Program-made: the position numbers and the translations under genes
The notes under the pieces: generated by a model
What the model was told of the DNA's origin: nothing
The model's database searches: none
What the model saw: the letters and a program-made list of their open reading frames with translations, nothing else
Shown here: piece by piece, positions 10,572 through 21,476 of the stretch
How the letters are laid out: each line of letters opens with the position of its first letter
How positions within the stretch are numbered: the stretch's first letter is position 1
DNA from: Shinisaurus crocodilurus
Taxonomy: Eukaryota; Chordata; Lepidosauria; Squamata; Shinisauridae
DNA length: 64,000 nt
Direction: 5' to 3'
NCBI GenBank assembly: GCA_021292165.1
Contig: CM037877.1
Location: forward strand, 33,802,197-33,866,196

Positions 10572-11204
10572 TAGGGATGGACAAGTCTCTCAATTTCAGT
10601 TTCTCTCCATTTTTCATTTTTCTCATCTTAAGTCCCGGTCATCCTGAACTTTGGAAGTTTTTTAAAGTTTGTATTTTTGTATGCAATTTTGCCTAATATA
10701 CACTTTTTTTGCAAGCGATTTTCACAACATAAAGCCTTTTGAAAGTTGTATTCACTAATATGTTTATTTATTTATTATATTTATATCAGCCTTTTTTCCT
10801 GCAAGGAATTCAAGAGGCGGCTTACATAATCCTCCTCCTCCTCCTCCTCCTCTCCATTTTAGCCTCACACAACAGCCCTGTGAGGTAGGTGAGGCTGAGA
10901 GTCAGTGACTGGCCCAAAGTCACCCAGTGAGCTTCATGGCCGAGTAGAGACTATAGAGACTAGAACCTGGATCTCCCAAGTCCCAGTCCAACACTCTCAC
11001 CACTATGCCACACTGGCTCTCCAAATATATGCATCTTTGTGTGCAGTTTCCCCTAATATATGCATATTTTTTTTTAAATTGGAGAACTCCATTGCAAAAT
11101 TCAGAGAAGTGTGAATTTGAAAGGACAGCTGAGTTTTGGTTCACATATTGTTTCAAAAGTGAGAAATTAAAATGTGAAGTGAATGGATTTCTCCTTCATC
11201 CCTA
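10572..11204. mobile_element. Family C element split by SINE-A
   Basis: The ends are TAGGGATGG at 10572 and CATCCCTA at 11204. The left arm (10572-10760) and right arm (11021-11204) share motifs with other C copies, such as CCCCTAATATATGCA and TTGGTTCACAT. The central part is a SINE-A inserted later. Confidence 0.65.
10761..11020 (-). mobile_element. SINE-A, minus strand
   Basis: Minus-strand copy with the full head (CATAGTGGTGAGAGTGTTGG) and body, a GAG-rich expanded GGAGGA run, and an AT-rich TAAATA tail. It is nested in a family C element. A small internal duplication ('gactatagagacta') is visible near 10948-10962. Confidence 0.88.
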
Positions 11205-12128
11205 TAAAGCAGATTAGTCGCTGGGCCCTAAAGTGTGTAATAAGTTGCCAGCTCCTGGCGTGGAGGTAGTGCCTGTTGCTTAAAGAACTCCAGGGAAAGG
11301 AAGGAATGGCCGCTGTGGTGGTGTTGGCATGGATCCTGCTGCTCAAAAGCAGTTGTCGCCTGCACAACCCACCCATCACATGAGCTTCTGGAGAAAGAAG
11401 CATGAAGCTTCATTTTAGAGGAGCAGGTACTTTTTCCTCCTTCTCCCAACTAGAACACAAAGCAGTTTTCTTCAGGCAACTCTTTGAAAATCCTCCATGA
11501 TCCCATGTTGATGGAATACAAATAATCTTCCATTCAACTCCAGACCCAGACATATTTACTGCATATTGATTGAAAGAGTCGACGTGGACATACAGATTCC
11601 CCCCCCCCCCCCCCCGTTTCCCTACCTGGTAGCAACACCATTTTAATCAATCAAGTTGACTGTAATTTATAACTGGAGTGGTTCTTTTATTGATGCATTT
11701 CTTTGTATTTATTCAGGGTGAACCTGGAAAATCGCTTCAGCTAAATAACAAGAAACATATTGATTCTCCTTCATCAACTAAGTTTTTTTTGTTGTTCAAA
11801 AAGAAAAGAATTGAAGCAATTAAAAGACATTTTTTATTTTTGTCCAGCTCATACTAGAGCCTCAACAACATGGTGTTATCTTGATTCTGACTGTGAGCAG
11901 TTTACAAAGCAATTAAGGGAAGTTTTGATCAACCAAGCAAGCATGATGAAAAAAATGCTATTTCTAAAGAACTCAACATGTATTATATACAAAAGTAGAC
12001 CTGGTGCTTTAACTCCTTTTTTCCAAGAGGAGAGAATTACTGGTCACTCCATGCCAGAAGAGAGAGCATTGAGTCTTAGGGACATCAATCAAATCAGTAT
12101 TTTGGACAGGTTTTTTAATGGATTAAAT
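11205..12128. other. Unique-looking sequence
   Basis: A 17-base poly-C lies at 11599-11615. Near 11717 a pyrimidine tract ends in TTCAG|GGTGAACCTGG, which resembles an acceptor followed by Gly-Glu-Pro-Gly. The frame loses any collagen pattern at once, so no exon is called. The 167-codon plus-strand frame at 11760-12263 runs into a SINE and matches nothing known to me. Confidence 0.4.
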
Positions 12129-12366
12129 TTGTTTGTTTATTATTTTATTTATTATATTTATATCCCACCTGCAAGGCACCCAAGGAGGAACCCAATCCTC
12201 CTCCTCCTCTCCATTTTATCCTCACAACAGCCCTGTGAGGTAGGTGAGGCTGAGAGTCAGTGATTGGCCCAAAGTAACCCAGTGAGCATCATGGCCAAGT
12301 GGAGACGAGAACCTGGATCTCCCAAGTCCCAGTCCAACACTCTAACCACTATGCTGCACTGGCTCT
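12129..12366 (-). mobile_element. SINE-A, minus strand
   Basis: Full head (AGTGGTTAGAGTGTTGGACT) and body on the minus strand, ending in a TAAATA-type tail at the low-coordinate side. A short internal deletion sits near the 3' end of the element. Confidence 0.88.
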
Positions 12367-12921
12367 TAATACCACAATCCTAAGGTCCCTGGGAGGGTGT
12401 CCCAGGGGCCTTAAGACTGAGTGGAATTCCCTCCCTGCCCACAGACACAGAGGCCCACAAGAAGAGAAGGAGGTCCACTAGGAAGCCTCCTTGTTGGCAT
12501 ACAGAAGCCTCCGCCTCCCTCGCTGTTCCATTGTCACTGTTCCAACAGCAGTAATTGCAAAAAGGAGGTGTTCCAGGGGCATGTCTGAGGGTGGGTCAGG
12601 GAGGTTTAGGATTCACTAGATCCAAAGTTGTTTTCTTTTCCCAACATGCCCCCAGATAATTGGGAATAGTACCTCAGCTCTGGAGTAGGGATGGGTGAGA
12701 ATTTCATTTCAAATTTACAAAAAGTCACAAGGCTCTCCCTATCCTGGACAAAAAATGCTTGTAAAAGAATGTTGCTGGGTTTTGAATAGATGGTATTATT
12801 TCTCTCAATTCTTTTTAGTCGCTTTTTAGCTGTTCTGGGGCCTGAAGATGCAATGCAAGAGCAAAGCAAAGCAATGCTAGAGCAAAGGAAGATTCAAAGA
12901 TGTATTAGCAAGCATATAGAC
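12367..12921. other. Unassigned, with a family C-like terminus
   Basis: TAGGGATGGGTGAGAATTTC near 12686 looks like the start of a family C element whose remainder I cannot follow. A weak inverted pair (CAATCCTAAGG / TTTAGGATT) brackets about 12375-12616 and may be another decayed MITE. Confidence 0.35.
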
Positions 12922-13000
12922 CAGTGTTCTCCAACCTGGCTGGGGCATGCTGGGAGTTGTAGGCCAAAAACATCTGGGGAGCCAAGGTTGGAGAACACTG
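12922..13000. mobile_element. MITE-1, internally deleted, 79 bp
   Basis: The element opens CAGTGTTCTCCAACC, jumps to GCTGGGGCATGCTGGGAGTT and closes GGTTGGAGAACACTG. The target duplication atatagac (12914-12921, 13001-13008) is perfect. The left arm is largely deleted, yet both termini and the duplication are intact. Confidence 0.95.
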
Positions 13001-13059
13001 ATATAGACCATTTAGAGAAGTTGCTCTGTAACACATGCAAATTACCATGTCATTTAAAG

Positions 13060-13335
13060 CAGCATTGAAGAGGAAGGTTTTCAAAGCTCGCCTAAATGCC
13101 TGTCCATATGGGGCAAGGCAAAGTCAATAGGAAGGGAGGTCCACAATTTTGGGGCCACCACCAGAAAGGCCCTACCTATTGTACATGCCAACCTAGCTAA
13201 TCTTAATGGCAGGCACTTGAGAAGGACCCCTTGAAGCAGAACTTAGCATATGGGAAGGATTATATGGGTGAAGGTGGTCCTTCAAATAACTTGGTCCATT
13301 TAGTACTTTAAAGGTTAAAACCAGCAGAAGTCTTA
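13060..13335 (-). mobile_element. L2/CR1-type LINE 3' fragment, minus
   Basis: The plus strand reads 'aaagctcgcctaaatgcc', 'ggtccacaattttggggcc', 'ccagaaaggccct' and 'ttaaaggttaaaacc', the antisense of a LINE ORF2 C-terminal/3' region of this clade. No intact frame remains. Confidence 0.6.
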
Positions 13336-14089
13336 TGAGCAGACATCTTTAAATCATCTTTGCATTCAGAGAACATGTGGATGCGGCACCGGGGCCATGT
13401 GTAGCTGGGTCCATCCCCCAGACCTCTGCACATTGGGCAGAAGTTCTGAAGGGGAAGCCATGTGATCTGTAACCCTAATTGTGTTGTGTAGGCCCTTTCA
13501 TCATAGTTCTCCTCACCAGAGTTCTCCCTTGTGAGATCTAAGCGTGCAGGACATCGGGCCAGGGAGATATAGCTCCATGCCATGTGCCCTGTCCTGGGAG
13601 TAGTGGTCTCTCTCTGTGGGGTTTATATAGGATTGGTGATACACTGTGACTGGGTGCTGAGTTATACAATATCCTGTGCTCTATCATGGCAACATGGGCA
13701 GGGCAGTTGATGATTTGGGGGTGGCTATTTAATTTCCCCTCCTTCCCATTGAATTCAGTTGGAGGGGAATTCCTTGTGCCTGGTCTATGGCTGGTGTGAT
13801 GTTTTGCAATCTATGAGGGTTTGGTTGTGGCCTGGAGGAATATAGGACATGGCATAAGTTTGCTCTTCCCCTATGTTGCACCTGCGCGGCCTGCCCTGTT
13901 TTAGCTGTTCCACTGTTACATCTTTGCAGCAGATTAGCTGTGGAGTGTTCCACTGGCATATCTGGGTCATTCTACTGGTGTACCTTTCATGTGGCATATC
14001 TCACATTCTGCCTGCATAGCAAGGGCTTCCACCATATCCCGCATCCCATAATAGATGTTTATGTGCCTGAATATTAGAGCCAGTTTCAG
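13336..14089. other. Unassigned sequence
   Basis: No gene or repeat is recognised; the open frames on the minus strand are short and lack any known motif. Confidence 0.45.
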
Positions 14090-14300
14090 GGATATGTGTT
14101 TGCCAAGAGCATTCCACAGTTGAGGCATCATGACAGAAAAGGACCTGTGTCAGATAGCTTACTGCAGAAAGTGGAGGCACAGAAATTGGGGTCTCTGCAG
14201 ATGTGTGTGCATAGGAGGAGGCAGTTCTTCAGAAACCCTGCACCCAAGCTCTTTAGGGCTTCATAGGTCAAAACTTTGAATGGCTCTGGAAAACCAACTG
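14090..14300 (-). mobile_element. L2/CR1-type LINE 3' fragment, minus
   Basis: The plus strand shows 'gcattccacagttgaggca', 'gaaaaggacctg', then 'ctctttagggcttcatagg' and 'aactttgaatggctctgg', the antisense phrases of the same LINE region as at 13060 and 48791. It is heavily diverged. Confidence 0.55.
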
Positions 14301-14783
14301 GGTGCCAGTAAATGTATGTTATTCTAGAACCACTTGGAAGAGTGCCACACCCATAGGAACTGAGTATAGTTAGAGCTGTTTGACACAATGTGGATTTGAA
14401 AAGACTTGGTATGCCCATCATGCTTGCTTCATTCAGATTGTTTCTATGGTTATACTAGCTGTTGCCCGCGACTTCGCTCGCGTGGATTTTAGGATTCGGT
14501 ATAATTGTTTTAAAAGAAACATGTATGGAAAAGATGCCGTGTCTCTGACTGAAAGTGTAACGTTTAGGCTGGGTGCTGGCAGCAGAAATCTTTTGTGACA
14601 GAAATATCTGTTCTTAAAGAAAAATCAGGTTAATCCTGAGAGTCTACAGGTGATGAAGAGTGAGCATGCCAAGTTTGGGGTAGGTCCGTCTAAACGTGAT
14701 GGAGCCTATGCGACGATGCCCCCCACACAACACTCAGTCAGTCATGTAAAAAGTTTCCCTCCCTTTTCATTCCCTCAGAGAAC

Positions 14784-15414
14784 CAGGACCAGTGCAGGGC
14801 AGTTTGGCGCCCTAGGCAAAATTATATTTAGCGCCCCCCCCTCTCGTGCCGTGGGGGGGCTCCGGAAAGCAGCCCTGCTCTGCAACCTCCCACACACCCC
14901 GCCGCCACCGGACCCCCCCGCACGCTGCCGCTGCCGCTGCCGCCCCCCACCTACCTTCCCATGCCTCCTCTGAAAAGGGACCCCCGCGCTCTGTTTTTGG
15001 CCGGGGGAAACCAGAGCAACAGGGCTGTTTAAGCCCTGTTGCCCTGGTTCTTCCCGCCAAAACAGAGCACGGGCGGGGCTCCGGAAACAGCGCGGAGAAG
15101 GTAGGTGTCGGGGGGGAGGCGGCGCGGAGGAGAGGCGAAGCGAGGCGAGGTGGGGGGGAGGCGGCGCAGAGGCGAGGCGAGGCGAGGTGGGAGGCGGTGC
15201 AGGAGGCGAGGCAAGGTGGGGGGGAGGCGCCCAGGCTCGGCCCCACCACTACTCCGGGCGCAATCCCCTGCACTGACCTAGCTTTCTCGGAGAGGCGGGC
15301 GGGCGGGCAGGGCAGGAGCGCGCCGGCAGCGAAGAGGAGCGCAGCGTTCTGCGCCCTCTTCCGCTACGCGCCCTAGGCAACAGCCTAGTTGGCCTAGCGG
15401 TAGCGCCGGCCCTG
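14784..15414. mobile_element. GC-rich non-autonomous hAT, 631 bp
   Basis: The left end CAGGACCAGTGC and right end GCGCCGGCCCTG are inverted. Adjacent subterminal GGCGCCCTAGGCAA and CGCCCTAGGCAACAG are direct repeats. The target duplication cagagaac at 14776-14783 and 15415-15422 is perfect. GC content is far above the surroundings and the centre carries a GGCGAGGCGAGG minisatellite. All long open frames across it, on both strands, are low-complexity artefacts. Confidence 0.92.
15105..15228. repeat. GC-rich minisatellite inside a hAT
   Basis: Degenerate tandem units of the form GGCG(C/A)(G/A)GAGGCGAGG(T)GGGGGG repeat about four times. Confidence 0.8.
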
Positions 15415-15795
15415 CAGAGAACATTCTAAATGGCCTAGGGGAGATTTGCATACCCACCCCTATTGGCCCCTGCAGGAATTCATATGTCGTATGGGCTATT
15501 TGCATAACTGCTGCTATTGGCTGCTGCAGCAGCAAGTTGGCTCCTGCAGCAATTATGAGGTGAGGCCTATTTGCAGAACTGCAGATATGAGAGTGGGGCG
15601 ATTTTGCCCCCTTTTTTCACCCCCTTAGGGACGGAATTTCCCAAAATTCTTCCTTAGTGGGGGTCTACGTCATAAAAGCAATGTCCCTTCAAAATTTCAC
15701 GTTCCTAGATTAAATGGTTTGAGCTGGGCGTTGATGAGTCAGTCAGTCAATCAGTCTGTCAGTCAGTCAGGACACCTTCTTTTATATATATAGAT

Positions 15796-16317
15796 TTAAA
15801 GCAAGCAGCCAAACTATTGGACTCAGACATGAACTGCTGACCTTGGGGGATTTTTATTTGGAGTCCATCATCATCACGGCCACTTTTGAGGAAAGTAAAA
15901 ATAAAAATTCAACCCTTTCATAAATTGCCCAAGATGGGCTGACTCTTGTGAGTTGCTGTGGTTTTAAAGAAAAATAGATCACAATGCAGTTAACAAATAA
16001 AGCAAAGAAACAAAAGGCACAGTGATTAGTAAGAGGCACGTGATTAGTAAGAAGCCTTTTCCCTTGGAAAAGGCTAGTTTGCAAAACCCAGAGTGAAAGA
16101 CTCATTTCCCAAGCATCTGTGGTGCTTTAAGGGGGTGGATTTATTTTGGGTTTTTGTCTTTTAAAGCTTTGTGATTGATTTGGATAGTATAAATGGGAAT
16201 CTGATGTTCACGTTGCTTCCACAGCATTTGTAAACTCAGGCTAACACTGTCCTCTTATTTGAAGGGTCCGTGCGCACTTGATGAATGCAACAGCCTTTGA
16301 TTATATGATCATACAGT
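15796..16317. other. Unassigned sequence
   Basis: No gene or repeat is recognised. A short direct duplication 'gtgattagtaagag/gtgattagtaagaa' lies near 16021-16055. Confidence 0.45.
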
Positions 16318-16885
16318 CAGGGCTGGTATCAAGGCTAGTCATTTCATAGGATTTCATAGGATCATAGAGTTGGAAGGGGCCTACAAGGTCATCGAGTCCA
16401 ACCCACTGCTCAGTGCAGGAAACTAGAGGAGGGGTCTCCCATCCAAGTAATAACCAGGGCTGACCCTGCTTAGCTTTCCATGCTCAGACAAGCTGAGCCA
16501 GTGTGTGAGCCACAGGCCTGTACAGGCGTGAGCCACAGTCCACAGTCATGGTTGGGCAGCTGCTGAGGGCCCACAACCCAGCAGGGGCCCACTGATAAGA
16601 GCCCCTTGGACTTGCTCCTCCTCTTCACCATTGAAACCTGCTTGTTCACCTGCCTCTCACTTGGCCCAGACAATATTGGTGTGAGAAGGAGTAGTAGTAA
16701 TGCCGCTATCTGCTTGCTCACTGGCTCTCTGCCTGTCAAACCAACAAGTGGTGGCAATGATGAGAAAGAGGATGAGGAGCAATAGTAGGTGGTGACAATG
16801 GTGGTGAGAAGGTGGACTCACTGAGGGAAGGGGACCGCTGAGGGTGTCTTGGCCAAGGGCTCCCCAAAACCTGGCGCTGGCAGTG
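16318..16885. mobile_element. Family E hAT-like element split by CR1
   Basis: The left end is CAGGGCTGGTATCAAGG and the right end GGCGCTGGCAGTG. The flanks catacagt (16310-16317) and cacatagt (16886-16893) agree at 6/8. The body (GGGCCCAC, AGAGCCCCTTGGACTTGC, TGCTCACTGGCTCTC, GGTGGTGAGAAGG, CACTGAGGGAAGGGG) recurs at 35255, 52781 and 56582. The element is interrupted by a CR1-like fragment near its left end. Confidence 0.7.
16341..16490. mobile_element. CR1-like fragment
   Basis: It contains 'atcatagagttggaagggg' and 'aaggtcatcgagtccaaccc', the hallmark phrases of amniote CR1 3' regions. It lies inside family E. Confidence 0.75.
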
Positions 16886-16893
16886 CACATAGT

Positions 16894-17879
16894 TCCCTCC
16901 CCGCTTTTTTGGAACATCTGCCTCATTCAGCCCTTGACCACAATGCAAAAGGAGAAAATCCCTACAGGAGAATTGCAGTTGTCCAGCGGGGAACTTAGTG
17001 GAGAGCTCCCCAGCCATTGTGCTTGCGAAGACAATGGTTGGCGAAGTCTGTTCCATGTCTGCCAGGATGCAACATGGACAGAAGAGCATTGTCAGTCAGA
17101 GTACAATTACACAGTTAATTTAGATCAGGTGTAGAATGTTGGAAACACTGTGGTAATGCGCTTGGGTTCAGAGTAAATTAATCTTGAAAGCTTTGGGGTT
17201 GTATCCTGGGTCAGGTTGACCCTGGCTGCAGATTGCCTTGGGAAAATATGCTTAGGCTATTCAGGACACGTGCAAATATTTTGTTGACTTTACAAATGAA
17301 TGGTTTGGAAGGATCATTTCGTTAAAACTGTCGCAACCCATAAAACATGCCAGCACACAGAAAATCTAGTACACACTTCAAGGCTGTTATTTCTTTCCTT
17401 ATTCGCGTGCCCGATGGAAGCTTATTCGAGAGAGGAAAGAAGAAGGGAGAAAGGCTTAGGAAGAGAAGCAAGATCCTTTTGAAATGGGCCCTCGGCACTT
17501 CGCATCGATGGTTGCTGCTCCCAGGTGGCAATTAACACAAGCTGGGTGGCTGAAAAAAGTGCCCCTGTGCTCACGGAAATCATCACCGGGAAGCACCACT
17601 GGCCAATGTGGTTGTGCCTGCTCACATGGCTGGTCTGCATGGAGGATTTTCGAGCATCCGAAGTGGGCCTCAGCCACCAAGGCTGGCAGCCCCTTGAGGC
17701 TAGGAGAGGGAGAAGTGGGGCAATGCTCAAAGCAAGAGTAGCAGCGGTGGGTAGATGGGGGAGGAGATGAGTTACTGGCAACATGGATGACAGAAGGAGG
17801 AAGTAAGAGCAGATCACTGGAGAATGCAGCAAGAGCTGAGCCATGCCCCCAAGCCCTGCAAAAGTAGTCAGTAGACCAA
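16894..17879. other. Unassigned sequence
   Basis: No convincing gene or repeat is seen. The 330-codon minus-strand frame at 17422-18414 extends into the GC-rich inverted-repeat element next door and has no recognisable domain, so it is not called. Confidence 0.4.
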
Positions 17880-18345
17880 GGGCCGGTTCATGCGACCCAG
17901 GTGGTGAGCAGGGGAGGCACCGTGGGGCCGTCTGCAGCGTCTGGCGGGGCGCCGCAGATGGCCTGCGCCCCCCGCGTGTGGGTGAACCCCGGTGGAGCCG
18001 GCAGTCCCCGCACCACAGTGCGGGCCTCCTGGCGCTAGGGGGCGGCAGCTCGGGATGCCCAGAGGGGCCATTTGCCCCTACAGGCAGGAGCGGCCGCAGC
18101 TCCGGCTGCTCTGGGCTGCCACCTCTGTGCAGCCACGGGAGGCCCCCGCGGGACGGCTGCCCGCTGTTCGCATGGCAGGGTGGCCACACGCGGTAGGGGC
18201 TTACCCCTCTACCGCCCATGGTCACTTTGCGTGCTTCCTGTGCGTAGCCATCCCGCGGAGGCGCCCCCGGCCAGCATTCGCACGACAGAGGAACCGTGGG
18301 GGGCTTCTGCTCCCCCGCAGTTCTCGTGTCATGTGAACCGGCCCC
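17880..18345. mobile_element. GC-rich element with inverted ends
   Basis: The left end GGGCCGGTTCATGCGAC and right end GTCATGTGAACCGGCCCC are inverted copies. The interior is strongly GC-rich and CpG-rich with several internal inverted motifs (CCGCGGG, GCGGGG). A 3-bp CAA may be the target duplication. It could be mistaken for a CpG island, but the inverted termini argue for a transposon. Confidence 0.65.
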
Positions 18346-18390
18346 AAAGCTCAGTGATAGCGCACATGGTTTGCATGAAGAAGGTTCCAG

Positions 18391-18788
18391 GAAGGCCTGG
18401 AGAAATCCGCCCATTTCAGTTTCTGTCAGTGTCTTGTTTTTCCAATCTTATGTTTGGTTTGTTTGTCCTGTTTCCACATCAGTTTGAGATTTATTTTTAT
18501 TTTTTTAAAGTTTGCACAAAAATTCGTATGCATTATTGTCTGCATTTTCCCAATAGATGCATGGTTGTATGCAATTTCCCCTAATATACACAGTTTTGTG
18601 TGTTCCTTCCCCTTAACATACACATTATTGTAACACATTTTTATATTGGATAATTTCATTGCAAAAATTGGAGACGTATGAACTTTAACGGATAACATTT
18701 TCCGTTCACACATAGGTTCAAAAATGTGAAAAATTAGGCATGTTCACATTAACATGTGAACTGAATGAGTTTCTCCCCTGTTCCTAGC
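18391..18788. mobile_element. Family C element inside SINE-B
   Basis: It shares TTTGCACAAAAATTCG, CCCCTAATATACACA and ATGTGAACTGAATG-type motifs with the other C copies and ends near TCTCCCCTGTTCCTAG. Short CCAG repeats at both junctions may be the remains of a target duplication. Confidence 0.65.
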
Positions 18789-18830
18789 TCCAGGTTCAAT
18801 CCCTGGCTTCTCTGCTTTAAAAGGATCAGG

Positions 18831-19031
18831 CAGTGGAGGCTGGTGCCAGTGGGGCTCCTTATCCATTGCAGCTTTTATTCTGAGCTTTATAGGAGCTATC
18901 CATGGTGCTCCATGGTAGTGAACCTATTTTGGGGATGGAATGCAGCACCATGGATAGCTCCTATAAAGCTCAGAATACAAGCTGCAATGGATAAGGAGCC
19001 CCACTGACATAGGAGTCACCAAGCTCCACTG
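18831..19031. mobile_element. Family P hAT MITE, 201 bp
   Basis: The left end CAGTGGAGGCTGGTG and right end CACCAAGCTCCACTG are inverted. The element is a near-palindrome turning at a CCATGG-rich centre. The target duplication ggatcagg (18823-18830, 19032-19039) is perfect, defining P as hAT. Confidence 0.93.
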
Positions 19032-19145
19032 GGATCAGGTAAATGGTGATGGGGAAGACCTCTGCTTGAGACCTTGGAGAGCTCCTGCCACTCAGAATAG
19101 ACAATACCTAGTTAGATGGACAAATCTGAGCTAGTATTAGCTTCC

Positions 19146-20242
19146 CCCGTTTCTACCTAACTGTGGTCTAACTTAGACTACTAAGGGCTGCTGCTTGCGT
19201 TGCGTGACAAACTCGATGTAGGAACAATATCTTGTCTTGTGCCACACTTCAAATGTGATGGAATGCTTTCCCCCACAAGGAGATACGGTAGTCTCTGTGC
19301 AGGGAAAAAGTCACATATGATGTGAAGCAGTCCTAATTAGTTGGAGAGATCAGGTAATTTAATTATGTATATCCTCAGTTGGTCCCACAAGTTCTTGAAT
19401 ATGGTAATTGTTTCAGTTGTTTTTTTAACCACTGCAGGCAGGAATCTTGAGGTTTTACAACCAGGCTATAATTATAGTTGCAGATGATAAAAGTATGTAT
19501 ATAAAGATTTAAGACCTCATCGAGTAGCATTCCCAAAATGTATACCTATTTTAAAAGTCAGAATTAATGGAATCACTGCATAAATTGGCTTCTCAGATGA
19601 GATTTTCCTCTGTTTTACATGCAACAGGAAATAGCAGTGATTGGAATGAAAAAGCTCTGAGTGTTGATCATTCCAAATATAGGGCTAATGACCGACTGCT
19701 AGGATCGTTTTGATCAGGATTTTACCCAGTTCGCACCTTCCAGACCAGTGTGATTTGCAGACAAAAATAAATTTAAAAAATATGTTGGACAGCATGCATA
19801 CATTTCAAAAATGTCCACAAATACACTTTAATCATGGGAGAACAATGCATGCATTTAAACATGTGTACACTTCAAAATGTGTACATTTCAAAAATGTGCA
19901 CAACTGATGAGTACATTTGGAAAAATACACACGGAAATATGCATGGATTTTAATGCGAAAAGAAATAAACAACACTCATAACCTGAGACGGACTTGAGTT
20001 GGAACGAGTTTCAAGATGGAATTTGGACAACTATGGCGAGCTTGAGTTTTGTTGATCTGCACAGCTGTCTTAGACTGTTTCTTGCTCATGAGATTCAATT
20101 CTCCATTGGTGTACAGGGCCAGCTGATGATCACTTTGCTGCCTGATACCAAGGACAAGCTTCCACCTATAAGAGCTGACCAGACCAGCAACTGGATCTTG
20201 GGATTCTTTTGCTAGGTCTTCTTTTGGCAAACTTTGAGCTAA
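19146..20242. other. Unassigned, with C-like repeat at its centre
   Basis: About 19730-19975 has repeated 'acatttcaaaaatgt' and 'gtgcacaa' motifs like those in families C and F, so it is probably a decayed copy. The rest is unassigned. Confidence 0.4.
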
Positions 20243-20672
20243 GGGATGGGTGAATCTCTCAAGCTTGATCTCGCTCAGGTCCTCATCTTCCCACTTTTAG
20301 CTTTGTTCCATCCCATCGGATTGTGAATTGCTTTTTCAATCTGCTTGAAAATTTGTACATATTTTCATAAGCATTTTTCAAATAATGCACATTTTAATAT
20401 GCATTTCCCCCAAATATATGCAGTTTTGCTTTCCATTAAATAAAGTGGGTTTTGTGCACATTTTTCAAAATATACATATGTTTGTACACACTTTTTCCAA
20501 ATGTATGAATGTTAGATGCACACTATTCATTTGCACACTGCATCTCAGACTTCATAATTATGTGGGTTTCGACATCTTGCTGCATCCCATTTTGTGTTGG
20601 GGTTCAGGAAGTGTGGATTTGGTACATTTTCATTGAAATGTGAACTGAATTACTTTCTCACCCATCCTCACC
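20243..20672. mobile_element. Family C-like element
   Basis: It starts near AAGGGATGGGTGAATCTC and ends near TTTCTCACCCATCC. Interior motifs TAATATGCATTTCCCCC and GTGAACTGAATTACT place it with family C. Confidence 0.65.
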
Positions 20673-20799
20673 ATGAGCAAGCACACAGAGGCATTTTTCT
20701 TTCAGAAGGCATTTGGGGGCAACTGGCTGAATGGCTGAACCATTTTCTTCTATGCATGTGTGGTTTGTTTGCTACTATTTGCTGTTGATCAGGCATGTT

Positions 20800-20920
20800 A
20801 TAACATTAGGAATGTTTTGTGTATTGTTAAATTATTATGAATGGATTTTATTGTAAGCCACCATGAGGGCCCATTTGGGAAGGATAGGTAGGATATAAAT
20901 TTGAATGAATGAATCAGTGA
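20800..20920 (+). mobile_element. LINE 3' end, plus
   Basis: TTTTATTGTAAGCCACC followed by GGTAGGATATAAATTTGAAT is the end phrase of L2/CR1-type elements here, closing in a GAAT repeat. Confidence 0.6.
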
Positions 20921-21476
20921 ATTAATATAAATGGTTCTTCATGTAATCTGTCCAGAAGGGGGAGGGGCGGGAATGGGATAGGGAGGGAGACAAGTAAGTT
21001 ATTCTACTATAAAAATTCAGGTGTACTTCAGCACTGTTTTCATTTGAGAAGAACCATTTGCTGTATCTGTACCTCGCACCATGCTCTGCGTAATTTATGT
21101 TAGCGTTTCATAGTGACTTTTCATTTACAGGAAGTTATAACTTGGCTTGCTCCAGTCTTGAACTTGGCAGAGCGCATCTCAGCTTGGAAGCAACTCATCA
21201 TTTGTGCAAAACTGCAAAGCAATCAACTTGGCTAAAACTTAGCGGTTACTTAAGAACACGATTTGTTGGTGTGTGCTGATTAGAAGACAGATTTCAATGT
21301 ACACTTATATAAAATTTTCATTCCAAAGTCCTTTATGTGAAATGGTGTACAGATGTAAATCTTTGGGGTTGAAACTGAGCATGTGCTCCAGCGTGCACTG
21401 GAACACTACAAAGATGCAATAGGAAACACATATGGGCCCTTCCCATGACCATTGGTAGGTAGGCCATGGACTAGAA
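20921..21476. other. Unassigned sequence
   Basis: No gene or repeat is recognised. Confidence 0.45.

Larger units (their letters stand above)
14451..15795. mobile_element. Unclassified repeat, interrupted by a hAT
   Basis: The sequence opens TATACTAGCTGTTGCCCGCG, then CTTCGCTCGCG. It ends with tandem CAGTCAGT units followed by TTTTATATATATAGAT. Elements with this opening and tail recur in other genomes as I remember them, but I cannot name the superfamily. No coding frame is clear. A 631-bp hAT with a perfect target duplication splits it at 14784-15414. The right arm contains 'ggacggaatttcccaaaat' and 'gggggtctacgtcataaaa'. Confidence 0.5.
18346..19145 (+). mobile_element. SINE-B with two nested insertions
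   Basis: Three pieces of one SINE-B remain in order. They are the head 'agctcagtgatagcgcacat' (18348-18390), the middle 'caggttcaatccctggctt' (18791-18830) and the body 'cttgagaccttggagagct' through 'gttagatgga' (19040-19140). The first gap is filled by family C and the second by family P. Confidence 0.8.

Noticed and set aside
11717..11860. Acceptor-like site followed by Gly-Glu-Pro-Gly-Lys
   Set aside because: A collagen exon would continue the Gly-X-Y pattern; here it stops after one repeat.
11760..12263. 167-codon plus-strand frame
   Set aside because: Its 3' part is antisense SINE-A; the 5' part resembles nothing known.
14812..15376. Opposed 153- and 176-codon frames, Pro/Arg/Ala-rich
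   Set aside because: They lie inside a GC-rich hAT with a minisatellite; composition explains the openness.
17422..18414. 330-codon minus-strand open frame
   Set aside because: It spans the border of a GC-rich inverted-repeat element, has opposed frames of similar size on the other strand, and shows no domain.
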